DNA of 64,000 nt from Anaerolineales bacterium (GCA_020634615.1 JACKBI010000002.1:62001-126000), one strand, 5' to 3'; shown: positions 24,586-33,706, counted from the first letter of the stretch. Numbers and translations: made by a program. The notes: generated from the sequence alone by a model not told the origin.

Positions 24586-26181
24586 CTACGTACCCAAACC
24601 CGGCCAGGTGGAAGTCGGCAGCACAAACGGCGCTGGCGCGCTGCTCAGGCCAAGGCGGCGCGCCACCGCCCAGCGCACCACCGGCTGGTCACGCCACGGA
24701 TGCTCCACAGCACCGAAGCACATCGACTGCTCGTGCCCCTTACCGCATACGATTACCACATCGCCGGGGCGCGCCAGGTTCATCGCGGCCTGAATCGCCT
24801 CGACGCGGTCGGGAATGCGCACAAAATCGCGCTCCTCCACACCGCCGGCCCGCCGCGCGCCCTCGGCCATCTGCGCCAGGATCATGTCCAGTGACTCCGT
24901 GCGCGGGTCTTCGGCAGTCAACACACTCAGATCGGCCAGTCGCACCGAGATCTCAGCCATCAGGTAACGTTTCTGGACATCGCGCAGGCCGGCGCTGCCG
25001 AAAACCGCAATCACGCGACCGGCAGTCATGGGACGGACCGCCTCCAGCGCGCGCTGCAATGAAACCGGCGTATGCGCGAAATCGACAATCGCCGTGAAGT
25101 CCTGGCCGCAGTCGATGCGTTCCATCCGGCCGTCGACGCCCGGCATGGTTGCCACGGCTGCGACAACTTGTTCCAGCGGCAGTCCAACCGCCAGACCCGC
25201 GCCGATGGCAGCCAGGCAATTGCATACGTTGAACGGCCCGGCCAACGGCAAGCTAACCTCGGCCGGCCCGTCCGGTGTAGCGGCCACAAAAGTCGTGTGA
25301 TCCGCGCCATAGTCGATCCGGCTGGCGTGCAGATCAGCCGTCGCCGCCTCGATGCTGTAGCTGAGTTGCCAATCCGCAGCCACGGACGTCAGCCGCTGGT
25401 ACGATGCATCATCGGCGTTGAGAACCGTCGTCTTCGGCTGTGAGCTGCCGTCGGGCCGCAGCTTGCCGGTGGAGCCGGCCAGACTGCGAAACAAGATCGC
25501 CTTGGCATCGAGATATGCGTCCCAACTGCCGTGGTAGTCGAGGTGTTCGTGGGTCACGTTGGTAACCACGGCCACATCGAAATCCACAGCCGCGACCCGC
25601 CCCTGATGCAGGCCGTGGGAGGTCGTCTCAAGCACAGCGATTTCGCAGCCCGCGTCGCGCATCTGCGCCAGGTAGCGCTGCACATCGGGCGCGTCAGGCG
25701 TGGTGACATGCAGCCCGGTATCCAGGTCGTCGTCGCCGATCTTGGCGCCGATGGTGCTGATCATCCCGGCCTGCAGGCCAGCCGTGCGCAAAATGTGGTA
25801 GATCAGGTTGGTGGTCGTGGTCTTGCCATCGGTGCCGGTGACGCCGATGATCCGCAACGCGCGCGAAGGAAACCCGTGCAGAGCGGCAGCCAGAGTCGCC
25901 AGCGCCAGACGAGCGTCGGCAACCCGAATGTAGGGTGCGGGCCAGCCAGCCGCCTCAGCCGTCAGGTCTGCCGTACCAACGACCGCCGCGGCCCCACGCG
26001 CCAGCGCATCGGCAATGAAACGGTGACCATCCGTTGTGCCGCCCTGAATCGCGACGAAGATCGTTCCGGGCTGCACCTGCCGCGAGTCGGCGGTAACCGC
26101 GGTGACCGGAACGTTTGGCGCCGCAGCGCGGTCGATCGTGTCGGGAAGCGTGGCAAGCAGGGAATGGAGAGTTGCAGACAT
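24586..26181 (-). CDS. murE: UDP-MurNAc-tripeptide synthetase (MurE)
   Basis: MurE adds the third amino acid to UDP-MurNAc-L-Ala-D-Glu in the cytoplasm during peptidoglycan synthesis. The 531-residue protein has the Mur ligase ATP site GVTGTDGKTTTTNLIY, the N-terminal domain with TADSRQVQPGTIFVA, and a C-terminal domain with EDPRTES where DAP-specific enzymes have DNPR. The Arg is kept but Asn is replaced, so the diamino acid added cannot be fixed from sequence. The start at 26181 fits family alignments and the promoter; the longer frame runs through it. Confidence 0.9.
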   Translation of the reverse strand: MSATLHSLLATLPDTIDRAAAPNVPVTAVTADSRQVQPGTIFVAIQGGTTDGHRFIADALARGAAAVVGTADLTAEAAGWPAPYIRVADARLALATLAAALHGFPSRALRIIGVTGTDGKTTTTNLIYHILRTAGLQAGMISTIGAKIGDDDLDTGLHVTTPDAPDVQRYLAQMRDAGCEIAVLETTSHGLHQGRVAAVDFDVAVVTNVTHEHLDYHGSWDAYLDAKAILFRSLAGSTGKLRPDGSSQPKTTVLNADDASYQRLTSVAADWQLSYSIEAATADLHASRIDYGADHTTFVAATPDGPAEVSLPLAGPFNVCNCLAAIGAGLAVGLPLEQVVAAVATMPGVDGRMERIDCGQDFTAIVDFAHTPVSLQRALEAVRPMTAGRVIAVFGSAGLRDVQKRYLMAEISVRLADLSVLTAEDPRTESLDMILAQMAEGARRAGGVEERDFVRIPDRVEAIQAAMNLARPGDVVIVCGKGHEQSMCFGAVEHPWRDQPVVRWAVARRLGLSSAPAPFVLPTSTWPGLGT

Positions 26182-26220
26182 AGCAGTGTACCGGCCGGAC
26201 AGGTTGATCGCGGCGTCACC

Positions 26221-26249
26221 ATTATATGACCCGCTGGCGCGCCCGGCAA
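26221..26249 (-). promoter_or_regulatory. Promoter of murE
   Basis: TTGCCG (26244-26249) and TATAAT (26221-26226) have a 17-base spacer on the minus strand. The leader is about 33 bases. Confidence 0.6.
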
Positions 26250-26300
26250 ACTGCATCTACCAGTTTGACGGCCGCATTTTCACCGGTCGCGGGTTTTCTG

Positions 26301-26329
26301 TTGACCTGCTGGACCTGCTGTGCTAGAAT
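26301..26329 (+). promoter_or_regulatory. Promoter of the sugar-acid (Weimberg-type) operon
   Basis: TTGACC (26301-26306) and TAGAAT (26324-26329) have a 17-base spacer. The leader of about 90 bases contains a small dyad TCAGCT-GAT-AGCTGA (26405-26419) next to the ribosome-binding site, which could be an operator. No regulator gene lies beside it. Confidence 0.55.
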
Positions 26330-26427
26330 CGCCTCGCACCGGCCTGCCAGTCGCAGATTCAGTTGGCGAATTGCCTGCTTCCACCCGGCTGGTCCTTCCC
26401 ACAATCAGCTGATAGCTGAGGAACAAC

Positions 26428-27402
26428 ATGAACAGACATCTGGATCGAGACTGGGAACGCGGCGTCATCCGCTATCCGGACCCGGCTATTGAGACTATCG
26501 AGCCGGCCTTCGGCAAATACGTGCTTGGCAGCGCGGCCCTGGAGCGACTCTACACAGGCGCGCGCTGGACCGAAGGGCCGGTCTGGTTTGGCGATGGCCG
26601 CTATCTCGTCTGGAGTGATATCCCCAACGACCGCATGCTGCGCTGGTCCGAGGAAACCGGAACGGTCAGCATCTTTCGCAGCCCGTCCAACAACAGCAAC
26701 GGCAACACGCGCGACCGGCACGGCCGGCTGATCACCTGTGAGCACGCAACGCGACGGGTGACCCGCACCGAGCACGATGGGCGCATCACCGTTCTGATGG
26801 ACGCCTATCAGGGCAAGCGACTCAACGCACCCAACGACGTGGTGGTGCATCCGGACGGGCACATCTGGTTTACGGATCCCGGCTACGGAATTCTGGGCAA
26901 CTATGAGGGCTACAAGGCCGTGCCGGAGCTGCCGACCCATGTCTACCGGCTCAGCCCCGACACGGGCGAGGCCACGGTCGCCACCGACGAACTGGTAATG
27001 CCCAACGGCCTTTGTTTCTCGCCCGATTACAGCAAGCTCTACATCACGGATACCGGCGCTTCGCACAAACCGGGACATCCCCGCCAGATTCTGGCGTACG
27101 ATGTGGTCGACAACGCGCGGCTGGCCAACAGGCGGGTGTTCTGCGACATGGGCAAGGCCCTCGCGGATGGCATCCGCTGCGATGTGGACGGCAACATCTG
27201 GTCCAGCGCCGGATGGGCAGGCGAGAGCAGCAACGGTGTGCACGTGTTTGATCCCGGCGGCCAACTGATCGGCAAGATTCACTTGCCTGAAATCGTATCC
27301 AACCTTTGTTTTGGGGGCGTGAAGCGCAACCGGCTGTTTATTACCGCCAGCCAATCGATCTACGCGCTCTATGTCGAAACTCAAGGCGTACCATTTCCAT
27401 AA
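26428..27402 (+). CDS. SMP-30/gluconolactonase family lactonase
   Basis: The 324-residue six-bladed propeller enzyme hydrolyses sugar lactones to sugar acids with a bound divalent metal. Metal-site residues are visible in TEGPVWFGDGRYLVWSD (Glu), LNAPNDVVVHPDGHIWFTDP (Asn and Asp) and NGLCFSPDYSKLYITDT. It is the first of four genes that make a coherent pentose oxidation route, so a xylono- or arabinonolactone is the likely substrate. No signal peptide is visible, so it should act in the cytoplasm. GAGG precedes the ATG. Confidence 0.85.
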   Translation: MNRHLDRDWERGVIRYPDPAIETIEPAFGKYVLGSAALERLYTGARWTEGPVWFGDGRYLVWSDIPNDRMLRWSEETGTVSIFRSPSNNSNGNTRDRHGRLITCEHATRRVTRTEHDGRITVLMDAYQGKRLNAPNDVVVHPDGHIWFTDPGYGILGNYEGYKAVPELPTHVYRLSPDTGEATVATDELVMPNGLCFSPDYSKLYITDTGASHKPGHPRQILAYDVVDNARLANRRVFCDMGKALADGIRCDVDGNIWSSAGWAGESSNGVHVFDPGGQLIGKIHLPEIVSNLCFGGVKRNRLFITASQSIYALYVETQGVPFP

Positions 27403-27434
27403 TCACACACAGACAGCAAATCGAGGCTAATAGC

Positions 27435-28889
27435 ATGACAGTTACCGTTAAAAACTCGTACGCCAATCTGATTGGCGGCGACTGGAAGTCTCTGGCTGGT
27501 GACACACTTGAAAACCGCAATCCGGCTGATCATGGCGATGTCGTGGGGCTGTTTCCCATGGCCACGGTGGAGGACACCAGGGACGCCATCGATGCGGCGC
27601 GAGCCGCCCTGCCTGATTGGGCAGGGATGCCCGCGCCGGCCCGCGCCGCAATCCTCGATAAAGCCAGTCAGATCATCGCAGCCCGGCTCGATGAGATCGC
27701 CACGACGTTGACACGCGAGGAAGGCAAGACTCTGGCCGAAGCCACGGGCGAAGTTGCCCGCGCCCGCGACATCTTCAAGTACTACAGCGGCGAAGGCTGG
27801 CGCTACGGCGGACAGGTGTTGCCCAGCGCGGTCAACGGCGAACTGCTCTACACGCGCCGCGAGCCGCTGGGCGTGGTCAGCGTGATTACACCGTGGAATT
27901 TCCCCATTGCGATCCCGGCCTGGAAAATCGCCCCGGCGCTGGTCTACGGCAACACGGTCGTCTTCAAGCCGGCCGAGGATGCGCCGCTCAGCGGGCTGAT
28001 GCTGGTGGAGGCGCTGGTGGAAGCGGGCGTGCCGGCCGGGGTCGTCAACTTTCTCACCGGCGACGGCGCGCTGATTGGCACGGAGATGACGGGCAACCCG
28101 TCCGTCAACGGCATCAGCTTTACCGGATCGCGCTTCGTCGGCGGGCAGGTCTATCAAAGCGCGATCGAGAACATGGCGCGCGTGCAACTGGAGATGGGCG
28201 GCAAAAACGCGCTGGTCATCTTGAAAGACGCTGACCTCGATCTGGCGGTCGACCTCGCCATCAAAGGCGGATTCGGGCTGACCGGCCAAGCGTGCACGGC
28301 CACCAGCCGCGTCATCGTGGAAGAAGACATCGCCGATCTGTTTGTCTCAGCGCTCACCGCCGCGGCCAGCAGGATGGTGGTCGGAAACGGCCTCGAACGC
28401 GGCGTGCAGATGGGCCCGCTGGTCAATCGCGAGCAACTGGAAACCAGCCAAACCTACATGGCGCTCGGCGCCAGGGAAGGCGCTAAACTGTTGCTTGGCG
28501 GCGAGGTGGACGGCAAGAAAGGCTATTTCGCCCAGGCCACCATCTTCGACCATGTCGAACCGACGATGCGGATCGCGCAGGAGGAGATCTTCGGACCGGT
28601 GATAAGCATCATCCGCGCCACCAGTCTGGACGACGCCATCGCCAAAACCAACGCGATCAGCTACGGCCTCTCGGCGGGCGTGGTGACCACCAACTTGCGC
28701 AGCGCGTTTGCCTTTGCCAACCAGGTGGATGCGGGGGTGGTGAAGATCAACGAACCGACAACCGGCCTTGCGCTCAATGCGCCATTCGGCGGGTTCCGGC
28801 AGTCCAGCGCCAACACGTTCAAGGAAATGGGCCAGGCCGCGGTCGATTTCTACACCCGCACCAAGACCATCTATGTCAACCATGGATAG
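27435..28889 (+). CDS. Aldehyde dehydrogenase, probable 2-oxoglutarate semialdehyde dehydrogenase
   Basis: The 484-residue NAD(P)-dependent enzyme has the family motifs TPWNFPIAIPAWK, FTGSRFVGGQVY, EMGGKNALVI and the catalytic Cys in GLTGQACTATSR. The closest known group oxidises 2,5-dioxopentanoate (2-oxoglutarate semialdehyde) to 2-oxoglutarate, the last step of the Weimberg route; this assignment rests mainly on the neighbouring genes. The ATG at 27435 was chosen over the long upstream frame, which is a shadow of the lactonase gene. Its 3' end overlaps the dehydratase gene. Confidence 0.82.
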   Translation: MTVTVKNSYANLIGGDWKSLAGDTLENRNPADHGDVVGLFPMATVEDTRDAIDAARAALPDWAGMPAPARAAILDKASQIIAARLDEIATTLTREEGKTLAEATGEVARARDIFKYYSGEGWRYGGQVLPSAVNGELLYTRREPLGVVSVITPWNFPIAIPAWKIAPALVYGNTVVFKPAEDAPLSGLMLVEALVEAGVPAGVVNFLTGDGALIGTEMTGNPSVNGISFTGSRFVGGQVYQSAIENMARVQLEMGGKNALVILKDADLDLAVDLAIKGGFGLTGQACTATSRVIVEEDIADLFVSALTAAASRMVVGNGLERGVQMGPLVNREQLETSQTYMALGAREGAKLLLGGEVDGKKGYFAQATIFDHVEPTMRIAQEEIFGPVISIIRATSLDDAIAKTNAISYGLSAGVVTTNLRSAFAFANQVDAGVVKINEPTTGLALNAPFGGFRQSSANTFKEMGQAAVDFYTRTKTIYVNHG

Positions 28890-30864
28890 CAGCGACGCCG
28901 ACATCTACAACGTCCAGACCCACGCGCCTGGTCCCGCGGGGCAGCTGCCGCTGGCGCCTGATTTCCTGACCAACGCACCCAGCGGCGACCTCTTTGGCTG
29001 GACGCAGGACGCAGCCATGGGTTGGAACCCGGCCGACCTGGGCAAGGACGAATACCTGATCCTCAGCACCCAGGGCGGCATCCGCGGCGAAGACGGCTCG
29101 CCGGTCGCGCTGGGCTATCACACGGGTCATTACGAGGTGGGACTGCTGGCCCGGGCGGCCGCGGATGAGTTCAAGCAGCACGGGGCGATTCCCTTCGCCG
29201 GCTTCGTCAGCGATCCGTGCGATGGGCGGACGCAGGGCACGCCAGGTATGATGGACAGCCTGGCTTACCGCAACGACGCCGCAACCGTCCTGCGCCGGCT
29301 GATCCGGTCCCTGCCAACGCGGCAGGGGGTGCTGGGGATCGCGACCTGCGACAAGGGTCTGCCCGCCATGCTGATGGCGCTGGCCGCGCAGCGCTCGCTG
29401 CCTTGTGTCATAGTCCCTGGCGGGGTGACCTTGCTCCCGCAACAGGGCGAGGACGCCGGGAAGATCCAGTCGCTGGGTGCGCGCTTCGCCCATGGACTGA
29501 TTTCGTTGCAGGATGCAGCGGATCTGGGATGCCGCGCCTGTGCTTCGCCCGGCGGCGGCTGCCAGTTCCTCGGAACCGCGGCCACCAGCCAGGTCGTGGC
29601 CGAGGCGTTGGGGCTGACGGTGACGCACGCCGCGCTTGCGCCATCGGGTCAGGCGATCTGGATCGATATGGCGCGGCGCTCGGCGCAGGCGCTGATGGCG
29701 ATGTCGCAACAGCACACCACCACAGGCGAGATCCTCGCCGACGATTCGATCCACAACGCCATGGTGGTGCACGCCGCGTTTGGCGGCAGCACCAACCTGC
29801 TGCTGCACATCCCCGCCATCGCACATGCCGCGAAACTCCGCCGCCCGCTGGTTGAGGACTGGCTACGAATCAATCGCGCGACGCCGCGCCTGGTTGACGT
29901 ACTGCCCAACGGACCGACCGGTTACGCCACGGTGCAGGTCTTTCTCGCCGGCGGCGTGCCCGAGGTGATGCTGCACCTGCGCGAGCTGGGGTTGTTGCGG
30001 CTCCATGCTCGCACGGTCGACGGCGTCACGTTGGGCGAGGCGCTGGATAAATGGCAGGGCAGTGAGCGCCGCCGCCGGCTACGCGACCGCTTGATGGAGC
30101 TGGACGGCATCGACCCCGACGACGTGATCATGACCCCCGCTAAAGCGCGGGAGCGCGGGCTGACCGGCACGGTCGCGTTCCTGACCGGCAACCTCGCGCC
30201 GCAGGGCGCCGTCGTCAAGAGCACGGCCATCGCCCCGAGTGTTGTCGATGGCGACGGCCTGTATCGCAAGACGGGACCGGCGCGCGTGTTCACCAGCGAG
30301 CGGGCCGCCATCGCTGCGGTCAAAGGGCTGAGCGAGCCTCCCGTCAAAGCCGGCGACGTCATCGCGCTGATCGGCTGCGGTCCCATGGGCACGGGCATGG
30401 AAGAGACGTACCAGCTCACCTCGGCGCTGAAATACCTGCCGCATGGCAAGTCCATTGCCCTGATTACCGACGCGCGCTTCAGCGGTGTCAGCACGGGCGC
30501 GTGCATCGGACACGTGGGACCGGAGGCGCTGGCGGGCGGGCCGTTGGGCAAGCTGCGCGACGGTGACACGATCCGCATCATCGTTGACCGCGCCAACCTT
30601 TCGGGATCGGTCGATCTGCTTGTCGAGGGTGACGCCGGCTTGGGGGAGCAGATGATGGCGGCGCGACCGCCGCACTCTGACCTGCAACCAAACCCCGACC
30701 TGCCGGATGACACGCGCCTGTGGGCTGCGTTGCAAAACATCAGCGGCGGCACCTGGGGCGGGTGTGTGTACGATGTGGACGCGATCGTTGAAGCGTTGAA
30801 TTCGACGGGTTCAGGACGGGCAGCTTTCAGTGCCACTCATGATCTCTCGGTGAGCGCGCCTTGA
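28873..30864 (+). CDS. YjhG/YagF-type D-xylonate dehydratase (IlvD/Edd family)
   Basis: The enzyme dehydrates a pentonate to 2-keto-3-deoxypentonate using an iron-sulfur cluster and Mg. It resembles E. coli YjhG along its whole length as I recall that sequence: IYNVQTHAPGPAGQLPL at the N-terminus, FVSDPCDGRTQGTPGM, IATCDKGLPA, CRACASPGGGCQFLGT, AAFGGSTNLLLHIPAIAH and RFSGVSTGACIGHVGPEA. The cluster Cys residues are present. Starts at 28873 and 28882 are both possible and overlap the aldehyde dehydrogenase stop (663 or 660 residues). The stop codon falls inside a GAGCTTGTCGAA-type palindrome. Confidence 0.9.
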   Translation: MSTMDSSDADIYNVQTHAPGPAGQLPLAPDFLTNAPSGDLFGWTQDAAMGWNPADLGKDEYLILSTQGGIRGEDGSPVALGYHTGHYEVGLLARAAADEFKQHGAIPFAGFVSDPCDGRTQGTPGMMDSLAYRNDAATVLRRLIRSLPTRQGVLGIATCDKGLPAMLMALAAQRSLPCVIVPGGVTLLPQQGEDAGKIQSLGARFAHGLISLQDAADLGCRACASPGGGCQFLGTAATSQVVAEALGLTVTHAALAPSGQAIWIDMARRSAQALMAMSQQHTTTGEILADDSIHNAMVVHAAFGGSTNLLLHIPAIAHAAKLRRPLVEDWLRINRATPRLVDVLPNGPTGYATVQVFLAGGVPEVMLHLRELGLLRLHARTVDGVTLGEALDKWQGSERRRRLRDRLMELDGIDPDDVIMTPAKARERGLTGTVAFLTGNLAPQGAVVKSTAIAPSVVDGDGLYRKTGPARVFTSERAAIAAVKGLSEPPVKAGDVIALIGCGPMGTGMEETYQLTSALKYLPHGKSIALITDARFSGVSTGACIGHVGPEALAGGPLGKLRDGDTIRIIVDRANLSGSVDLLVEGDAGLGEQMMAARPPHSDLQPNPDLPDDTRLWAALQNISGGTWGGCVYDVDAIVEALNSTGSGRAAFSATHDLSVSAP

Positions 30865-30893
30865 GCTTGTCGAAAGGCGCTTCGACAAGCTCA
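30862..30893. repeat. GAGCTTGTCGAA-type extragenic palindrome
   Basis: TGAGCTTGTCGAA (30862-30874) pairs perfectly with TTCGACAAGCTCA (30881-30893) across a 6-base loop. The same sequence is a widespread REP-like repeat in many bacterial genomes. It supplies the stop codon of the dehydratase gene and lies between it and the next gene of the operon, where it could stabilise or attenuate the transcript. Confidence 0.75.
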
Positions 30894-30935
30894 GCGCTCT
30901 TGGTGTTCGGTTCGATGCATTGTCGAGGTATTGCC

Positions 30936-31751
30936 ATGCTACTGACGAAACACAAAATAACCGACGGAACTCGCTGGGCGCTGGATGGACGGTTTCTGCC
31001 GCCGGGCTGGAGCCTGGGAACCTTGCTGGAGCTGCCGAGGACGGCAATGGTCAGCGTATTGAAGCAGGTGGCCGGAGGCGAGCAAGCTGGCGGCGAAACG
31101 GTCGCCCCCATCGATCCATACCAGGAGGTCTGGGCGGCCGGCGTGACCTATCTGCGCAGCCGCGATGCACGCCGGGCCGAGTCCACAGCGGCGGACATGT
31201 ACGAGAAAGTGTACGACGCGGCGCGGCCCGAACTGTTTGCCAAAGCGCTGGGCTGGCGCGTTGCAGGCAGCAGCCAGGCGATTCGCATCCGCCGCGACAG
31301 CCGCTGGAACGTGCCAGAGCCCGAGCTGGTGCTGGTGATCAACCGCGACCGGGAAATCGTCGGCTACTGTGCCGGCAATGACGTGTCGTCGCGCGACATC
31401 GAGGGCGAGAATCCGCTCTACCTGCCGCAGGCCAAGATCTACGATGGTTCCTGCGCGCTGGGCCACGGCATCCTGGTGTGCGATCCCGCCGAGATCGTCG
31501 ATGTCCCGATCCGGTTGACGGTCCGCCGGTCCGACACGACGATCTTCGAGGGCGAGGCCAGCACGGCTACCATGAAGCGCTCGCTGGCCGAACTGGCCGA
31601 GTACCTGACTCGTGAGCTGGCGTTTCCGCAGGGTGTCTTCCTGATGACAGGCACCTGCCTGGTCCCGGGCGATGATTTCACCCTGCTGGTTGATGATGTG
31701 GTCACGGTGCGCGTCGGATCTTTGACGCTTACGAATCGTGTGGCAGCTTGA
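30936..31751 (+). CDS. FAH-family 2-keto-3-deoxypentonate dehydratase
   Basis: The 271-residue protein belongs to the fumarylacetoacetate hydrolase fold. It contains WAAGVTYLRSRDAR, the metal-site segments VPEPELVLVIN and GNDVSSRDIEGENPLYLPQ, and MTGTCLVPGDDFTL. Members related to the archaeal KdaD enzyme convert 2-keto-3-deoxy-arabinonate or -xylonate to 2,5-dioxopentanoate. With the lactonase, YjhG-type dehydratase and aldehyde dehydrogenase upstream, it completes a route to 2-oxoglutarate. The start at 30936 has GAGGT shortly upstream. The pentose dehydrogenase that would feed the route is not in the window. Confidence 0.85.
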   Translation: MLLTKHKITDGTRWALDGRFLPPGWSLGTLLELPRTAMVSVLKQVAGGEQAGGETVAPIDPYQEVWAAGVTYLRSRDARRAESTAADMYEKVYDAARPELFAKALGWRVAGSSQAIRIRRDSRWNVPEPELVLVINRDREIVGYCAGNDVSSRDIEGENPLYLPQAKIYDGSCALGHGILVCDPAEIVDVPIRLTVRRSDTTIFEGEASTATMKRSLAELAEYLTRELAFPQGVFLMTGTCLVPGDDFTLLVDDVVTVRVGSLTLTNRVAA

Positions 31752-31757
31752 TCTCTT

Positions 31758-32672
31758 ATGGATGCTGAAATTCAAACCTTCGAGCACTACATTCAGCAAC
31801 AAATCGATACCAACAGATCGAGGAACCTGCTCTACGAGCAGGCAAAGTTCTCCATGGATATCGAGCCGGGATTTTATTCCGCTCTTGAAGAGTTACTGGC
31901 TCGGTCAGCAGCAGGCGAAGCAGATGCTATTTCGCTTGACCTGGTGCGATTTACTGCTCACACGTTGCTGAAAAGACTGTATGCAGTCAATCAGTTCCTC
32001 AGGGTCGATCCCGGGAAGCTGGAGGAGTTGGAAGGGATTTATCGACAAACCTGGGAAGCCATGCAGGAAAATGGCGAGATACAGGCAACCCTTCGAGAAC
32101 TCCATTACCCCCAGCTGGCCCGCTGGCTCGCCTCCTTGTTTCCAGAACATTTCCTGGAACCGCTGAAAGCTTCGCCGGTCATTGGCAATGTAGTGTGCGA
32201 AGAATATTCGCCACAGTTGCAGGTGCAGTTGTTTCAGCTTGACGTCTCCCGAATAAAGCAACCGGTAATCGACGTGGGCTGCGGCAGCCATGCCAATCTG
32301 GTGCGGTATCTGCGCTCCATAGGTGTCGATGCTTATGGTGTTGACCGGCATCTGGAAGTCCATGAATCCTATCTGGAACAAGGGGATTGGCTCGATTATC
32401 CTTTCGAACGGGATCGGTGGGGATCAATCATCTCCAACATGGCATTCACCAACCATCTGCACTACACCTATCATCAGGATCGCAACCAGTTCGCTCGGTA
32501 TCTTTTGAAGATGAAAGACATGTTTGCATCGCTGGCGCGCGGCGGCAGCTTTTGCTACGCGCCGAGCGTTCCTTTCGTTGAAGACAGACTCGCCGCGGAA
32601 GAATACCATGTTAAACGACGGCGAATCACCGAGGGCGTTTTCATCAGCGTTGTTCAAAAGATCGCAGGATAG
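31758..32672 (+). CDS. Class I SAM-dependent methyltransferase with helical N-terminal region
   Basis: Residues 1-165 are mainly helical and unassigned. Residues 170-304 form a Rossmann-type methyltransferase with VIDVGCGSHANLVRYL (motif I) and VDAYGVDRHLEVHE (motif II), then SIISNMAFTNHLHY. The SAM-binding glycines are kept. The substrate is unknown. The gene begins 6 bases after the FAH-family gene but looks unrelated to sugar-acid breakdown, and sampled lines have slightly lower G+C than the operon. It may be an acquired gene that uses the operon's transcription. Confidence 0.68.
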   Translation: MDAEIQTFEHYIQQQIDTNRSRNLLYEQAKFSMDIEPGFYSALEELLARSAAGEADAISLDLVRFTAHTLLKRLYAVNQFLRVDPGKLEELEGIYRQTWEAMQENGEIQATLRELHYPQLARWLASLFPEHFLEPLKASPVIGNVVCEEYSPQLQVQLFQLDVSRIKQPVIDVGCGSHANLVRYLRSIGVDAYGVDRHLEVHESYLEQGDWLDYPFERDRWGSIISNMAFTNHLHYTYHQDRNQFARYLLKMKDMFASLARGGSFCYAPSVPFVEDRLAAEEYHVKRRRITEGVFISVVQKIAG

Positions 32673-32754
32673 GACAGCCAGCGAATTGGCGTAGATGCCG
32701 ATTCGACGTCCCACGATGCCGCTTCAGGCGCAATGTTACCACAGGAGAAACACA

Positions 32755-32913
32755 ATGCGGGTGTTGGTATCCACTATCGGATCACGGGGCGACGTTCAGC
32801 CGCTGGTGGCGCAACCTTTGGTCACACCCTCCGGGCTGACGTGGCTGCCCGCGCCCGGTCGGTCGCCGGAGTGGTACGAAGCGACGGCGCGTTGGTCGCC
32901 ACGCGACGAGTGA
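32755..32913 (+). pseudogene. Remnant of an MGT/GT28-type glycosyltransferase
   Basis: The 52-codon reading frame begins with MRVLVSTIGSRGDVQPLVA, the typical start of UDP-glycosyltransferases of the GT1/GT28 sterol or macrolide type, and has a good ribosome site (AGGAGA). After about 20 residues it jumps to PSGLTWLPAPGRSPEW, which resembles a segment from further along such enzymes, and then stops. The full enzyme is about 400 residues, so this is an internally deleted, truncated copy. It ends 10 bases before the next gene, suggesting that the original gene preceded the APH-like gene. Confidence 0.65.
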
Positions 32914-32923
32914 TGAGCGCGGC

Positions 32924-33706
32924 ATGAACGGGCTGTCGATGAATTCAGGCGAAGCATTGCCGGGCGGCAACATGTCCGGTGTCTGGCGGATTGGTGACAC
33001 CGTGCGTCGGGAAGCAGGGCCGTGGACTCCCCAGGTCCACCGCCTGCTTGTGCATCTGCGTTCTCAGGGAATCACTTTCGTCCCCGTGCCGCTGGGAATG
33101 GATAAAGATAGTCGGGAGGTGCTGACCTATCTCCCGGGAGCCGTGGGAGGCAGCCCCCTGGCCGGGTCGCAACGAAGCGATGCGGTTCTCGTACAGGCGG
33201 CGACCATGTTACGCACGCTGCACGATGCCACAGCCGATGTGGCGCAGTTCTGGCGAACCGGCTGGCGTCTGCCGGCGCGCGACCCGGTGGAGGTGATCTG
33301 TCACGGCGACTTCGCGCCGTACAACTGCATGTTCGTGGACAATGAACTCACCGGCGTGATCGACTTCGACTTTGCACATGCCGGCCCCAGGGAGTGGGAT
33401 CTGGCGTATGCCGTTTACCGATTTGTGCCGCTGGCCGACCCGAACAAGACCGAAGGATTCGGGACGCTCGAAGATCAGGCCCGGCGGCTGCGGCTCTTCT
33501 GCGACGCCTACGGACTGGCGGATCGCTCCCAGACATATGCCTACATCCTGGCGCGTGTCCAGTCGATGGTTGACTTCCTTCTCGAAGGAGCGGCCATCGG
33601 CGACCCGCGCCGGATCGCCAACATCGAGGCGGGACACCTGACGGTCTACCGCCACGATCACGAGTATGTACAACAACATCGGGAACAGTTCGAGGCGGCG
33701 TTGTGA
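32924..33706 (+). CDS. Aminoglycoside phosphotransferase (APH/choline kinase-like) family protein
   Basis: The 260-residue kinase-fold protein has the Brenner-type catalytic motif CHGDFAPYNCMF and the metal site VIDFDFAHAGPREWDLAY. The N-lobe is short (about 80 residues). Family members phosphorylate small hydroxylated molecules, and drug resistance cannot be concluded. The gene overlaps the following NUDIX gene by 4 bases. The first ATG at 32924 or the one at 32939 may be used. Confidence 0.78.
   Translation: MNGLSMNSGEALPGGNMSGVWRIGDTVRREAGPWTPQVHRLLVHLRSQGITFVPVPLGMDKDSREVLTYLPGAVGGSPLAGSQRSDAVLVQAATMLRTLHDATADVAQFWRTGWRLPARDPVEVICHGDFAPYNCMFVDNELTGVIDFDFAHAGPREWDLAYAVYRFVPLADPNKTEGFGTLEDQARRLRLFCDAYGLADRSQTYAYILARVQSMVDFLLEGAAIGDPRRIANIEAGHLTVYRHDHEYVQQHREQFEAAL

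Noticed and set aside
32755..33706. Glycosyltransferase remnant fused to the APH-like gene
   Set aside because: The remnant stops at 32913 and the APH-like gene starts in another frame at 32924. No frameshift would give a sensible fusion.
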